Source: Pseudolabrys sp. (GTDB lineage Bacteria; Pseudomonadota; Alphaproteobacteria; Rhizobiales; Xanthobacteraceae). From it: DNA of 64,000 nucleotides. Location of the stretch: the NCBI GenBank assembly GCA_030655215.1, contig JAURVZ010000093.1, forward strand, positions 1 through 64,000, in the 5' to 3' direction. The notes beneath the pieces are model-generated. The model was not told where the DNA came from. It ran no database searches and worked only from the letters and a program-made list of their open reading frames with translations. The position numbers and the translations under genes were made by a program. Positions 48,030-56,129 of this stretch are shown here, in pieces; within the stretch, counting starts at the first letter, position 1; each line of letters opens with the position of its first letter.

Positions 48030-48177
48030 TTTCTTTTCCCTCCCCCCGCGAAGCGGTGGGGAGGGTCGCTTCGCAATGCGCAGCAATGCGAAGCGGGGTG
48101 GGGGGCTTTCAAGAACGGCCCCCACCCCCGACCCCTCCCCACTCTCGCTTCGCTCGGGGGGAGGGGAGAAGAAGGGC
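48030..48177. repeat. Palindromic repeat, C/G-run family (copy 3)
   Basis: TTCCCTCCCCCCGCGAAGCG and facing arms ending in GGGGGGAGGGG surround TGCGCAGCAATGCG-type inner repeats. It lies between the 2-hydroxyacid dehydrogenase stop and the CoxM promoter region. Confidence 0.82.
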
Positions 48178-49082
48178 TAGCCTTCGATCTTTTTCACGAT
48201 GTCGATGGCGCGGCGCAGCAATGTCTCCGACGCTTCCGGCGTGCGGAACGCCGCATGCGAGGTCAGCGTCACATTCGGCAGTTGCGCCACGGCATTGTCG
48301 GCCTTCAGCGGCTCAGAGTGGAACACGTCGAGGCCGGCATGGCGGATGTGGCCGCTGTTCAGCGCGGCGACCAAAGCTGCTTCATCAACCAGCGCGCCGC
48401 GCGCCGTGTTGATCAGGATCACGCCCGGCTTCATCTTGGCGATACGCTCCGGCGTGACGAAGCCGCGCGTTTCATCGCCGAGCGTCAGATGCAGCGAGAT
48501 GACATCGGACTGCGCCAGCAGCGTGTCGAGATCGACCAGCGGCACGGGCGAGTCAGCGCGCTGCGTGCGGTTATAGGCAATCACCTTCATGCCAAAACCT
48601 TGCGCCATGCGCGCGACTTCGCCGCCAATGCCGCCGAGGCCGATCAGGCCGAGCGTCTTGCCGAAAAGCTGTGTGCCGCCTTGCGGCGCCCAGGTGCCGG
48701 CGCGCACTTCGGCGTCCATGCGGGCAACGCCGCGCGCCGATGCGAGCAGCAGCGCCATCGTGTGCTCGGCCACCGCGGTGTCGCCATAGCCCTTGATCGT
48801 GTGCAACTTGATGCCGAGCTCCTTGAGCTCGTCGATATTCATGTAGCTCGCCGCGCCGGTGCCGAGGAACACGATGTGCTTGAGGCTCTTGCAGGTCTTG
48901 ATGATGTTGGTCGGCATGTAGGAGTGATCGTCGATCGCGATCTCGTAGTCGCCGAGCACCTGGCCGACATCCTCGCGCTTGAACGGCGTGGTGTTGACGA
49001 CGATCTCCGGATCGTCGGGACGGATGACCCGCTGCCACACTTTGCTGAGCTGTTCGTTGCAGTCGATAAAAATGGACTTCAT
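48177..49082 (-). CDS. D-isomer 2-hydroxyacid dehydrogenase family protein
   Basis: A 301-residue NAD-dependent dehydrogenase. GLGGIGGEVARMAQGFGMKV is the Rossmann motif, NTARGALVDEAAL carries the catalytic arginine region, and TSHAAFRT contains the catalytic histidine. ATG 49082 (MKSIFIDC) fits the family; the upstream frame has no support. It is divergent from the FAH-family gene and may reduce or oxidise a 2-keto/2-hydroxy acid in the same pathway. Confidence 0.87.
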   Translation of the reverse strand: MKSIFIDCNEQLSKVWQRVIRPDDPEIVVNTTPFKREDVGQVLGDYEIAIDDHSYMPTNIIKTCKSLKHIVFLGTGAASYMNIDELKELGIKLHTIKGYGDTAVAEHTMALLLASARGVARMDAEVRAGTWAPQGGTQLFGKTLGLIGLGGIGGEVARMAQGFGMKVIAYNRTQRADSPVPLVDLDTLLAQSDVISLHLTLGDETRGFVTPERIAKMKPGVILINTARGALVDEAALVAALNSGHIRHAGLDVFHSEPLKADNAVAQLPNVTLTSHAAFRTPEASETLLRRAIDIVKKIEG

Positions 49083-49234
49083 GGCACCCGCCGTTTGCTT
49101 GCTTTGCACCATAAGAAAGACATGAGCGCCGGGGTCAAGTCTACTGCCGGCGGGGGCGCCCGGCATTGTTGACGGCCTGCCAGCCGGGGAATACATCGTC
49201 GGTGCGCAGAATTTAAGAAAAGTCCGGGAATTCA

Positions 49235-50104
49235 ATGAAACTGGCGAGCTATAAGGTGCGTGGCCGGGACAGCTTCGGCGCTGTTGTCGGCGAAGGCGGC
49301 ACGCTCGGCGTTGTCGACCTGAAGACCCGGCTGGCGCCGCAGTTCAACAGTGTGCTCGAGCTGTTGAGCCATGACGGCCTCGACATTGCCCGCGCCGCGG
49401 TGCGCGGCGTGCGCGCCGATTTCAAGGCCGCCGAGGTGGAATGGCTGGCGCCGGTGCTGACGCCGGAAAAGATCCTGTGCATCGGCATCAACTACACCAA
49501 CCGTAACGCCGATTACGGCGACCAGGATGTTCCGCGCTATCCGAGCATGTTCTATCGCGCACCGGGTTCGCTCAGCGGCCATTTGCAGCCGATCGTGCTG
49601 CCGCCTGAATCGGAGCAGCTCGATTACGAAGGCGAGATCGCCATTGTCATCGGCAAGACCGGCCGCCGTATCGCCAGCGGCGACGCGCTCGATCACATCG
49701 CCGGCGTCACACTATGTAATGAAGGCACGATCCGCGACTGGATCAAGCACGGCAAGTTCAACGTCACACAGGGCAAGAACTGGGACCGCTCCGGCAGCAT
49801 CGGCCCCTGGCTGGTGACGGCCGACGAAATCGACCTCAGCAAACCGCTGCGCATCACGGTCCGGGTCAACGGCGAAGTCACGCAGGACGACACGACCGCC
49901 AGCATGATCAAGTCGTTTGCCGACTTGATTGCCTATGTCAGCACCTTTATGACGCTGAAACCCGGCGACATCATCGTCACCGGCACGCCGGTCAAAATCT
50001 CGCCGCGCACGGATCCGCCAACATGGCTGAAGCCCGGCGACACGATTGAGATCGACGTTCCCGAAATCGGTACATTGCGCAACACAGTGGTAGCGGAATC
50101 ATGA
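49235..50104 (+). CDS. Fumarylacetoacetate hydrolase-family protein
   Basis: A 289-residue FAH-fold enzyme. The metal-binding glutamates lie in LDYEGEIAIVIGK, preceded by ILCIGINYTNRNAD and followed by the C-terminal GDIIVTGTPVKI. Members cleave C-C bonds of acylpyruvates, hydrate or decarboxylate ring-fission products. Its stop overlaps the start of the AroE-like gene by 4 bases. Confidence 0.9.
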   Translation: MKLASYKVRGRDSFGAVVGEGGTLGVVDLKTRLAPQFNSVLELLSHDGLDIARAAVRGVRADFKAAEVEWLAPVLTPEKILCIGINYTNRNADYGDQDVPRYPSMFYRAPGSLSGHLQPIVLPPESEQLDYEGEIAIVIGKTGRRIASGDALDHIAGVTLCNEGTIRDWIKHGKFNVTQGKNWDRSGSIGPWLVTADEIDLSKPLRITVRVNGEVTQDDTTASMIKSFADLIAYVSTFMTLKPGDIIVTGTPVKISPRTDPPTWLKPGDTIEIDVPEIGTLRNTVVAES

Positions 50105-50946
50105 GCGAGCGTAAGGCAGTCTGCGTCCTCGGTTGGCCGGCAGGGCATTCGCGCTCGCCGCTAATCCATAATTACTGGATGAAGCAGCACAACATCGATG
50201 CCGAGTATCGCAAGGAAGCGGTGCCGCCGGAGAAGTTCGTCGACTTCATCACGCATCTGCGCGAGAACGGCTATATCGGCGCCAATGTCACCGTGCCGCA
50301 CAAACAAGTCGCACTTGAGAATTCGCTGCCCGATGAGCGCGCGAAGAACGTTGGCGCCGCCAATTGCCTTTACTTCAAAGGCGACAAGATGCACTCGACC
50401 AACACCGACGTCGAAGGCTTCATCGGCAATCTCGATGCCGCCGCCCCCGGCTGGGATCGCGGCATTGAGAGCGCCATGGTGCTGGGCGCGGGCGGTGGCG
50501 CGCGTGCTGTTGTCTATGGCTTGCTGCAGCGTGACGTGAAACGCGTCTATGTCGTCAACCGCACGCTGGCGCGCGCCGAGGGCTTGCGCAAGGCGTTCGG
50601 CCCGCGCGTTCACCCCGTTGGCTGGAACGAGATCACCGGCCTCTTGGGCGGCGCAGGTCTTCTGGTCAATTGCACGTCGCTCGGCATGGTCGGGCAGCCG
50701 CCGCTCGAAGTGAACCTGCGTTCGATGCCGTCGCTGGTGGTCGCCGATCTGGTCTATGCGCCGCTCGAGACCGGCCTGCTCGCCGCCGCGCGCCAGCGCG
50801 GATTGCGCACGGCGGATGGTCTCGGCATGTTGCTGCACCAGGCGGTGCGCGGCTTCAGCCTGTGGTTCGGCGTCACGCCGCAAGTGACGCCGGAGTTGCG
50901 TGCGCTGGTCGAGGCCGATCTGCTGGCGCCGGCCAAGCACGCCTGA
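50101..50946 (+). CDS. aroE: Shikimate dehydrogenase-family protein
   Basis: A 281-residue AroE-like protein. WPAGHSRSPLIHNYW binds shikimate-like substrates, GANVTVPHK holds the catalytic lysine, STNTDVEGF the aspartate, and GAGGGARAV the nucleotide motif. Coupling to an FAH-type gene rather than to coaE/dnaQ suggests a catabolic quinate/shikimate-type or novel role, although normal AroE activity cannot be excluded. Confidence 0.82.
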   Translation: MSERKAVCVLGWPAGHSRSPLIHNYWMKQHNIDAEYRKEAVPPEKFVDFITHLRENGYIGANVTVPHKQVALENSLPDERAKNVGAANCLYFKGDKMHSTNTDVEGFIGNLDAAAPGWDRGIESAMVLGAGGGARAVVYGLLQRDVKRVYVVNRTLARAEGLRKAFGPRVHPVGWNEITGLLGGAGLLVNCTSLGMVGQPPLEVNLRSMPSLVVADLVYAPLETGLLAAARQRGLRTADGLGMLLHQAVRGFSLWFGVTPQVTPELRALVEADLLAPAKHA

Positions 50947-51057
50947 GACCCTCCGCATTTCACGCGCGAATCCGACAAACGTCGTAAGTCCCGGCGCTTG
51001 CAATCGCATGCCCGCTTGCCCAGCTTATGGGAACCGCGCCGCCGACCGGAGACTGGA

Positions 51058-52743
51058 ATGAGCCTGTACGAAGAGCGTTTCGACCAGATGTTTCCGGTGC
51101 TCGACGCCGTGTCGATCGCCACAGCCAAGCGCTTCGCCAGCGGCGAGGCGGTGACCTTCGCCCCCGGCGCGCAGGTCTATGACGTCGGCGAGCGCAATGC
51201 GCCGTCCTGGCTGGTGCTCGACGGCGACCTCGAAGTCATCCGCCGCGATGGCCTGCACCGCGAAGCCTCGGTCGTCTCGCACACGCCCGGGCAATTCTCC
51301 GGCGAAGTCAGCCAGCTCTCCGGTCACGGCACCATTGCCGCCGGCCGCGCCGGACCGAAAGGCCTCACCGCGCTGCCCTTCGATGCCGCGCATATCCGCG
51401 CGCTGATGGTCGGCTCGGCCGAACTCGGCGAGATCATGATGCGCGCCTTCATCCTGCGCCGCGTCGCGCTGATCGCCGAAGGCGGCTCCGGCTCGCTGCT
51501 GATTGGCCATCCGAATGCGCCGGACTTGTTGCGCCTGCAGGGCTTCCTCGCGCGCAACGGCTATCCTTATTCGGTGCTCGATGTCGAAGCCGATGAAGAA
51601 GCGCGCGCCGCGGTGCAGCGCTTCGGCGTCGCCGAGGATGAATTGCCGCTGATGATCTGCCCGAACGGCACCATCCTCAAGCGCCCGACCGATGCGGAAG
51701 CCGGCGCCTGTCTCGGCATCACGCCCGAACTCGAACCCGGCAAGATCTATGACGTCGCCGTGGTCGGCGCGGGGCCCGCCGGCCTTGCCGCTGCCGTCTA
51801 TGGCGCGTCGGAAGGCCTGTCGATGATCGTGCTCGATCAACGCGCTTTCGGCGGACAAGCCGGCGCCTCGGCGCGCATCGAGAATTATCTCGGCTTCCCG
51901 ACCGGCATTTCCGGCATGGCGCTGGCCGGCCGCGCCTTCAATCAGGCGCAGAAATTCGGCGCCGAGATCGCCATTCCGCTGCTGGTCTCCAAGCTCGATT
52001 GCGGCGGCGTCGCGCATTGCCCGAAAGGCAGCGCACACGGCCCGTTCCGCATCGACATTGAGGACGCCGAACATCCGGTGCTGGCGCGCACCGTCATCGT
52101 CGCTTCCGGCGCGCGCTACCGCAGGCCGGACATTCACAACCTCGCCGACTTCGACAATAACGGCGTGTCCTATTGGGCCTCGCCGATCGAAGCCAAGCTC
52201 TGCGAAGGCGAGGAGGTCGCGCTGATCGGCGGCGGCAATTCCGCGGGCCAGGCGGTGGTCTATCTCGCGCCGAAGGTGAAGCACCTGCATCTCATCGCGC
52301 GGCGCAAGCTCGATGACACGATGTCACGCTATCTCATCGACCGCATCCATGCGCTGCCCAATGTCACCGTGCATATCGGCAAGGAAATCGTCGCGCTCGG
52401 CGGCGATGTCACCGGCCTCTCATCGGCGACCTTCCGCGACCACAAGAGCGGCGTTGAGAAAGTGCTGCCGCTGCGCCATCTGTTCTTGTTCATCGGCGCC
52501 GAGCCGAATGCCGAATGGCTGAAGGGCTGCGTCGACACCGACGCGAAGGGCTTCATCTGCACCGGCCTCAACGCCTTCTCCGTCGGCGATGTCACGCGCA
52601 CGCCGCATCCGCTGGAGACGACGATGCCCGGCGTCTTCGCCATTGGCGATGTGCGCGCCAATTCGACGAAGCGCGTCGGCGCCGCGATCGGCGAGGGCGC
52701 CGCGGTCGTGTCGCAGATCCATCAGGTGCTCGCCGGCCTCTAG
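51058..52743 (+). CDS. cNMP-binding domain fused to a thioredoxin-reductase-like FAD oxidoreductase
   Basis: A 561-residue fusion. Residues about 10-145 form a cyclic-nucleotide-binding domain (FAPGAQVYDVGE ... GQFSGEVSQLSG). About 150-225 is a thioredoxin/glutaredoxin-like segment without CxxC (GHPNAPDLLRLQGFLARNG). From about 235 there is an FAD/NAD(P)H oxidoreductase (AVVGAGPAGLAAAVYG, FGGQAGAS, GGGNSAGQ, FAIGDVRAN). The CxxC that thioredoxin reductases carry in the NADPH domain is missing. ATG 51058 follows GGAGACTGGA. It lies 64 bases before cynS in the same direction. Confidence 0.87.
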   Translation: MSLYEERFDQMFPVLDAVSIATAKRFASGEAVTFAPGAQVYDVGERNAPSWLVLDGDLEVIRRDGLHREASVVSHTPGQFSGEVSQLSGHGTIAAGRAGPKGLTALPFDAAHIRALMVGSAELGEIMMRAFILRRVALIAEGGSGSLLIGHPNAPDLLRLQGFLARNGYPYSVLDVEADEEARAAVQRFGVAEDELPLMICPNGTILKRPTDAEAGACLGITPELEPGKIYDVAVVGAGPAGLAAAVYGASEGLSMIVLDQRAFGGQAGASARIENYLGFPTGISGMALAGRAFNQAQKFGAEIAIPLLVSKLDCGGVAHCPKGSAHGPFRIDIEDAEHPVLARTVIVASGARYRRPDIHNLADFDNNGVSYWASPIEAKLCEGEEVALIGGGNSAGQAVVYLAPKVKHLHLIARRKLDDTMSRYLIDRIHALPNVTVHIGKEIVALGGDVTGLSSATFRDHKSGVEKVLPLRHLFLFIGAEPNAEWLKGCVDTDAKGFICTGLNAFSVGDVTRTPHPLETTMPGVFAIGDVRANSTKRVGAAIGEGAAVVSQIHQVLAGL

Positions 52744-52807
52744 CCTTGGATGGCGCAAAACTTGCTTCGTTTGCAGGCGACACCAACACCGCACAAGGAG
52801 CAAGCCG

Positions 52808-53296
52808 ATGAAGCGCGCCGACCTCACCGAGAAGCTGCTCGACATCAAGCGCGAGAAGGGCTGGACCTGGAAATATATCTGCGAGGAGATCGGCGGCATG
52901 TCGCCGATCCTCGTCACCGGCGCCATTCTCGGCCAGCACAAATTGACTAGGCCGCAGGCGGCCAAGGCCGCCGCTTTGTTCGGGCTTTCAAAAGCCGAGC
53001 AGGCGATGATCAATGAAGTGCCGATGCGCGGCACGGCGACGCCGATGCCGCCGACCGATCCGCTGATCTACCGTCTGTACGAACTGATCCTTGTCAACGG
53101 GCCGGCGCTGAAATGCCTGATCGAGGAAGAGTTCGGCGACGGCATCATGTCGGCGATCGACTTCGATTGCGACATCACGCGGCAGGCCGACCCGAAGGGC
53201 GACCGCGTCAAGCTCGGCATGACGGGTAAGTTTCTGCCGTTCAAGTATTATGGATCGAAGGGGAACGAGATCGGGTATGGGTTTAAGGAGGAATAG
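52808..53296 (+). CDS. cynS: Cyanate hydratase (cyanase)
   Basis: A 162-residue enzyme that reacts cyanate with bicarbonate to give ammonia and CO2. The active-site residues R89, E92 and S115 match E. coli R96, E99 and S122; the N-terminal helical domain and C-terminal dimer strands are complete. ATG 52808 is preceded by AAGGAG. It follows the FAD oxidoreductase and lacks the usual cynT carbonic anhydrase and cynR neighbours. Cyanate could come from ring or carbamoyl breakdown in this region. Confidence 0.95.
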   Translation: MKRADLTEKLLDIKREKGWTWKYICEEIGGMSPILVTGAILGQHKLTRPQAAKAAALFGLSKAEQAMINEVPMRGTATPMPPTDPLIYRLYELILVNGPALKCLIEEEFGDGIMSAIDFDCDITRQADPKGDRVKLGMTGKFLPFKYYGSKGNEIGYGFKEE

Positions 53297-53324
53297 ACGG
53301 CTTCACTTGCGGCGCGCTTCTCTT

Positions 53325-53580
53325 CTCACCCTCCCCCTTGTGGGGAGGGTCGTCCGCCGAAGCCTTGGCGAAGGCGGACGGGGTGGGGGTGGTTGAGAGG
53401 GAAAGAAGCGCGCGCTTCTTCTTATCCCTCCCCTGAAAGGGGAGGGTCCGGCGCAATTGCGCCGGGGGTGAGGTCAAGCACGCTAGTAAGCGAGTCAGTG
53501 TCGGCGCGACGCAAAGCCGCTTCTTTCCCTCGCCCCGTTTACGGGGAGAGGGTGCCGCGCAAAGCGCGGCGGGTGAGGGG
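53325..53580. repeat. Two tandem copies of the C/G-run palindromic repeat
   Basis: The first copy (53325-53390) has CACCCTCCCCCTTGTGGGGAGGGT with a GCCGAAGCC/GGCGAAGGCGG centre. The second (53425-53580) has CCCTCCCCTGAAAGGGGAGGG and a GTTTACGGGG arm. The 406 bases between cynS and the next gene hold only these and the half-element at 53610. No gene is seen. Confidence 0.8.
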
Positions 53581-53609
53581 CTGGTTGTTGTGCGCGCCAC
53601 ACTCTCCGC

Positions 53610-53641
53610 CGTCATGCCCGGGCTTGACCCGGGCATCCACG
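53610..53641. repeat. Half copy of the CGTCATGCCCGGGC palindromic repeat
   Basis: Only one arm (CGTCATGCCCGGGCTTGACC...CCACG) is present. The other arm is lost where the lower-GC island begins, so this may be a breakpoint. Confidence 0.75.
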
Positions 53642-53702
53642 ACTTCAACTCATTCAGGGTTGGCCTGTCCAGCGCGGCGTACGAATCGGATATTCTGCGT
53701 CA

Positions 53703-54275
53703 GTGCAACCACTTCCATTGGATCAACGTCTGAATCGCATCGGCCAGCATATCGTGCGTGCACGATTGTTTCTGGATTTATGGTTTTACTTCGAGGGCAA
53801 TGAAACTCGGCCCGCGATTATCGACACTATGCGAAAATATAACGAGTTCTTCCGCTTTACGCCTCATGCATATCTCCTAACCTATGTAATTTACATGGCA
53901 GGCGTGTTCGACAAGAGAAAGGGTACAATTAGTCTTTTGCCCTTAATTCGCGACGTGAAGGCCTCAGGACAATTAGGCGCGCCCGAAGCAGAAATCGTAG
54001 AAAGCCTCTTGGAACAAGCAACGCCTATCGCTGAAAAAATTACGATCTTAAGACATAATGCATTTGCTCATCGAAGCGCGCACATTTCGTATGACGACGC
54101 TTTTGCGATTGCTTCAGTCAAGCCCGAAGAGCTTCGGAATGTGACCGACACAGCTCTTGAAATCACTAACCGCCTGTTGTCGGCTCGATCACTGCAGGAT
54201 CAGCACTTCACTAAACTTCCGCTGGAAGCAGCGGTATCATTGATGAAGGCGTTGGAAGCTTTGGGTAGTGCCTAA
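53703..54275 (+). CDS. HEPN-domain (AbiU2-like) protein, putative RNase
   Basis: A 190-residue all-helical protein. The segment R117-HNAFA-H123 fits the HEPN ribonuclease motif R-x(4-6)-H, and the flanking LEQATPIAEKITILRHNAFAHRS strongly resembles AbiU2-type HEPN proteins as I recall them. HEPN RNases act as toxins or abortive-infection effectors. Start is a GTG at 53703 without a clear ribosome site. Base composition is clearly lower in GC than neighbouring genes. It converges on the TIR operon 3 bases from the partner gene's stop, with no antitoxin next to it. Confidence 0.65.
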   Translation: MQPLPLDQRLNRIGQHIVRARLFLDLWFYFEGNETRPAIIDTMRKYNEFFRFTPHAYLLTYVIYMAGVFDKRKGTISLLPLIRDVKASGQLGAPEAEIVESLLEQATPIAEKITILRHNAFAHRSAHISYDDAFAIASVKPEELRNVTDTALEITNRLLSARSLQDQHFTKLPLEAAVSLMKALEALGSA

Positions 54276-54278
54276 TTT

Positions 54279-54770
54279 CTATCGTGCTTTAGAGCCATCG
54301 GATTGGTTGGTGAGGTCGACGCGTATCAACTCGCGCTTCGTTTTGCCATCTCCAATGTAGACCGCCCATCTTCTGAATCCGGCGGCCATACTCTCGGGAC
54401 ATGCATCAAGACCAACGATGAGCGGCGTCTTCACTGCTTGGCGAAATCTGCCCGTGGCCTGGGTCACTATTTCAAGCTTGGTGCTTCTTCGCACCAAGGT
54501 TCCTAGAGGAGCGGTCAGAAGTTGAGGATCGAAGATGGACGTCTCATCCATCTCGATACTGACATTAGGAATTATGATGCCACCCCATGCGTCATTACCA
54601 GTGCATTCAAATCCTTCAAAGCTCTCCTCTCGAAGGAAGATTGCATAGGGAGGCCCGTAAGACTGCGTAACTAGTATCGTTTGATCATACTGTCCGCGCG
54701 GGAGTATCAGCGTGAGGCCGCTCGTGGCAGCGCCGAGGTGCCCTACCGTAAATTCGTTAGGAGAGAGCAT
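54279..54770 (-). CDS. Uncharacterised protein coupled to the TIR gene
   Basis: A 163-residue soluble protein with no family that I recognise. The middle (YGPPYAIFLREESFEGFECTGNDAWGGIIIPNVSIEMDE) is beta-rich, and the end is charged. It starts 4 bases after the TIR stop, with an AGGTGA-type ribosome site inside the TIR 3' end, so the two are translated in a coupled way. Low GC content, like its neighbours. It could be an effector modulator, immunity or sensor protein; nothing decides. Confidence 0.65.
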   Translation of the reverse strand: MLSPNEFTVGHLGAATSGLTLILPRGQYDQTILVTQSYGPPYAIFLREESFEGFECTGNDAWGGIIIPNVSIEMDETSIFDPQLLTAPLGTLVRRSTKLEIVTQATGRFRQAVKTPLIVGLDACPESMAAGFRRWAVYIGDGKTKRELIRVDLTNQSDGSKAR

Positions 54771-54774
54771 GTCA

Positions 54775-55740
54775 TCACCTATCCTGCAGCCGTTCGATTA
54801 GCAAAGACCAATACAGTTCGGCGGCGCCTTCCTGTGAAAGCTTAGAGTAATCATTGCCAGTTCGCATTGACGCCATGCCCAGCGGGCGCAAGTACATAGC
54901 GTGTTCGTCTGCATCCACACTTAATAATTCATTGTAAGCATTGCTCTCGAGCGTCTCAGAGGACGAATAAGCGATACCCGCCGCGAAATGTTCGCCCAAG
55001 AATACTGTGCATTGCCCAACGGATTTTCCATGCTTGTAAATTCTTACGGAAAAGCGGTTGGCGTCAATTCGACGAAATCTGCCTTCAATTCCTGGATTGC
55101 GTTCCGACAATTCGACTAGCGAGTTTTCGAAAAACTTCGCCATGAATTCGAAACTGTCGATCTTGAATGCGTCGTGGTCGCGTTCGCTAAACTGCTTGGC
55201 AATACGCAGATTGCTGGAGCGCGGCCCGCCTCCTTGAGCGATCGTTGCCTGTTTGAGTTTCGGCAACGAAATCGTTTGATTTGTGGTCTTACTATTGCGC
55301 GAGCGCAAGGTTTCGGCCGCTGCGCGGACAGCTTGGGCAACTTCCAGTAATGCTTGATCGCGGTCGGGATACTGCGTGACGGGCCGTCCGTCCGGCGGTG
55401 TGGCATTCAGCTTTCCGAACGGCGCACCATGCCACTCGCAGGCGCGCATGATGACGGGAATGACAACCGCTTCGCCGGTTTCGTGCCGCTCCATCGCACG
55501 TGCCATTTCATTGTTGTAGCAGTAGTCGGAGTCGATGAAATCTGCGCTGACGAGGAGGAGAATAATATCGTCGGTTTCAACATGACGATCGATTTCTTGG
55601 CCGAAATCCTGTCCAGCGCTAATACGGCGGTCGTGCCAAACTTCGATTATTCCCTGACGTTTTAGGAGGGAAAGTTGTTTTTCAAGCTGATCACGCAATG
55701 CTTCATCGGCGTGCGAATACGAGAAGAAGACGCTAGGCAT
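54775..55740 (-). CDS. TIR-domain protein, putative NADase, with unknown C-terminal domain
   Basis: A 321-residue protein. Residues 1-135 form a TIR domain: VFFSYSHADE, the WHDRRISAGQDF loop, IILLLVSADFIDSDYC and the glutamate E78 (NNEMARAME) in the position of the NADase catalytic residue. A linker (about 140-175) leads to a 140-residue C-terminal domain with ENSLVELSERNPGIEGRFRRIDANRF and GAAELYWSLLIERL, which I cannot assign to a named family. Bacterial TIR NADases trigger NAD loss in anti-phage defence. It is first in a two-gene operon, low in GC, and flanked by repeats. Confidence 0.82.
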   Translation of the reverse strand: MPSVFFSYSHADEALRDQLEKQLSLLKRQGIIEVWHDRRISAGQDFGQEIDRHVETDDIILLLVSADFIDSDYCYNNEMARAMERHETGEAVVIPVIMRACEWHGAPFGKLNATPPDGRPVTQYPDRDQALLEVAQAVRAAAETLRSRNSKTTNQTISLPKLKQATIAQGGGPRSSNLRIAKQFSERDHDAFKIDSFEFMAKFFENSLVELSERNPGIEGRFRRIDANRFSVRIYKHGKSVGQCTVFLGEHFAAGIAYSSSETLESNAYNELLSVDADEHAMYLRPLGMASMRTGNDYSKLSQEGAAELYWSLLIERLQDR

Positions 55741-56129
55741 TGCTAAACCCTCGCCCTTGGGCGCACTGGTGACAGGTCACGTAAGCGGGGCACCCGCGGT
55801 GAGACAAGCTATGATGTGCCGATTCCACAGAATTGGGCTAGGCGGACCGAGAACCTGTTGCGGTATAATCGAACAAAATTTCGGACTCGCTGTCCCCTGC
55901 GAGCTTGCTCTGCCCCTCCCCACATGCGGGGGGGGTGAAGAAGGGCAGGGCGTCCCGCGCGTTCTCATGCCGCGCATAGCCCGCCGTTGACGCGCATAAG
56001 CCGCCGTTATGTCTCGGTGTCCGCGTGCGAGTGCGCCGTCCGCAGACTTCCGTAAGCCTTTCAACGCCTTGCGCCGGTCATGGATTGCCGGGTCAAGCCC
56101 GGCAATGACAGGGAAATAACTTTGGACTT

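Noticed and set aside
47352-49172. 606-codon plus-strand open frame across the CoxM gene, a repeat and the 2-hydroxyacid dehydrogenase
   Set aside because: Spans two real antisense genes and an intergenic repeat; no domain.
53325-53641. Clustered repeats that could look like a CRISPR array
   Set aside because: Copies are palindromic, unequal in length and not regularly spaced; no cas genes are near.
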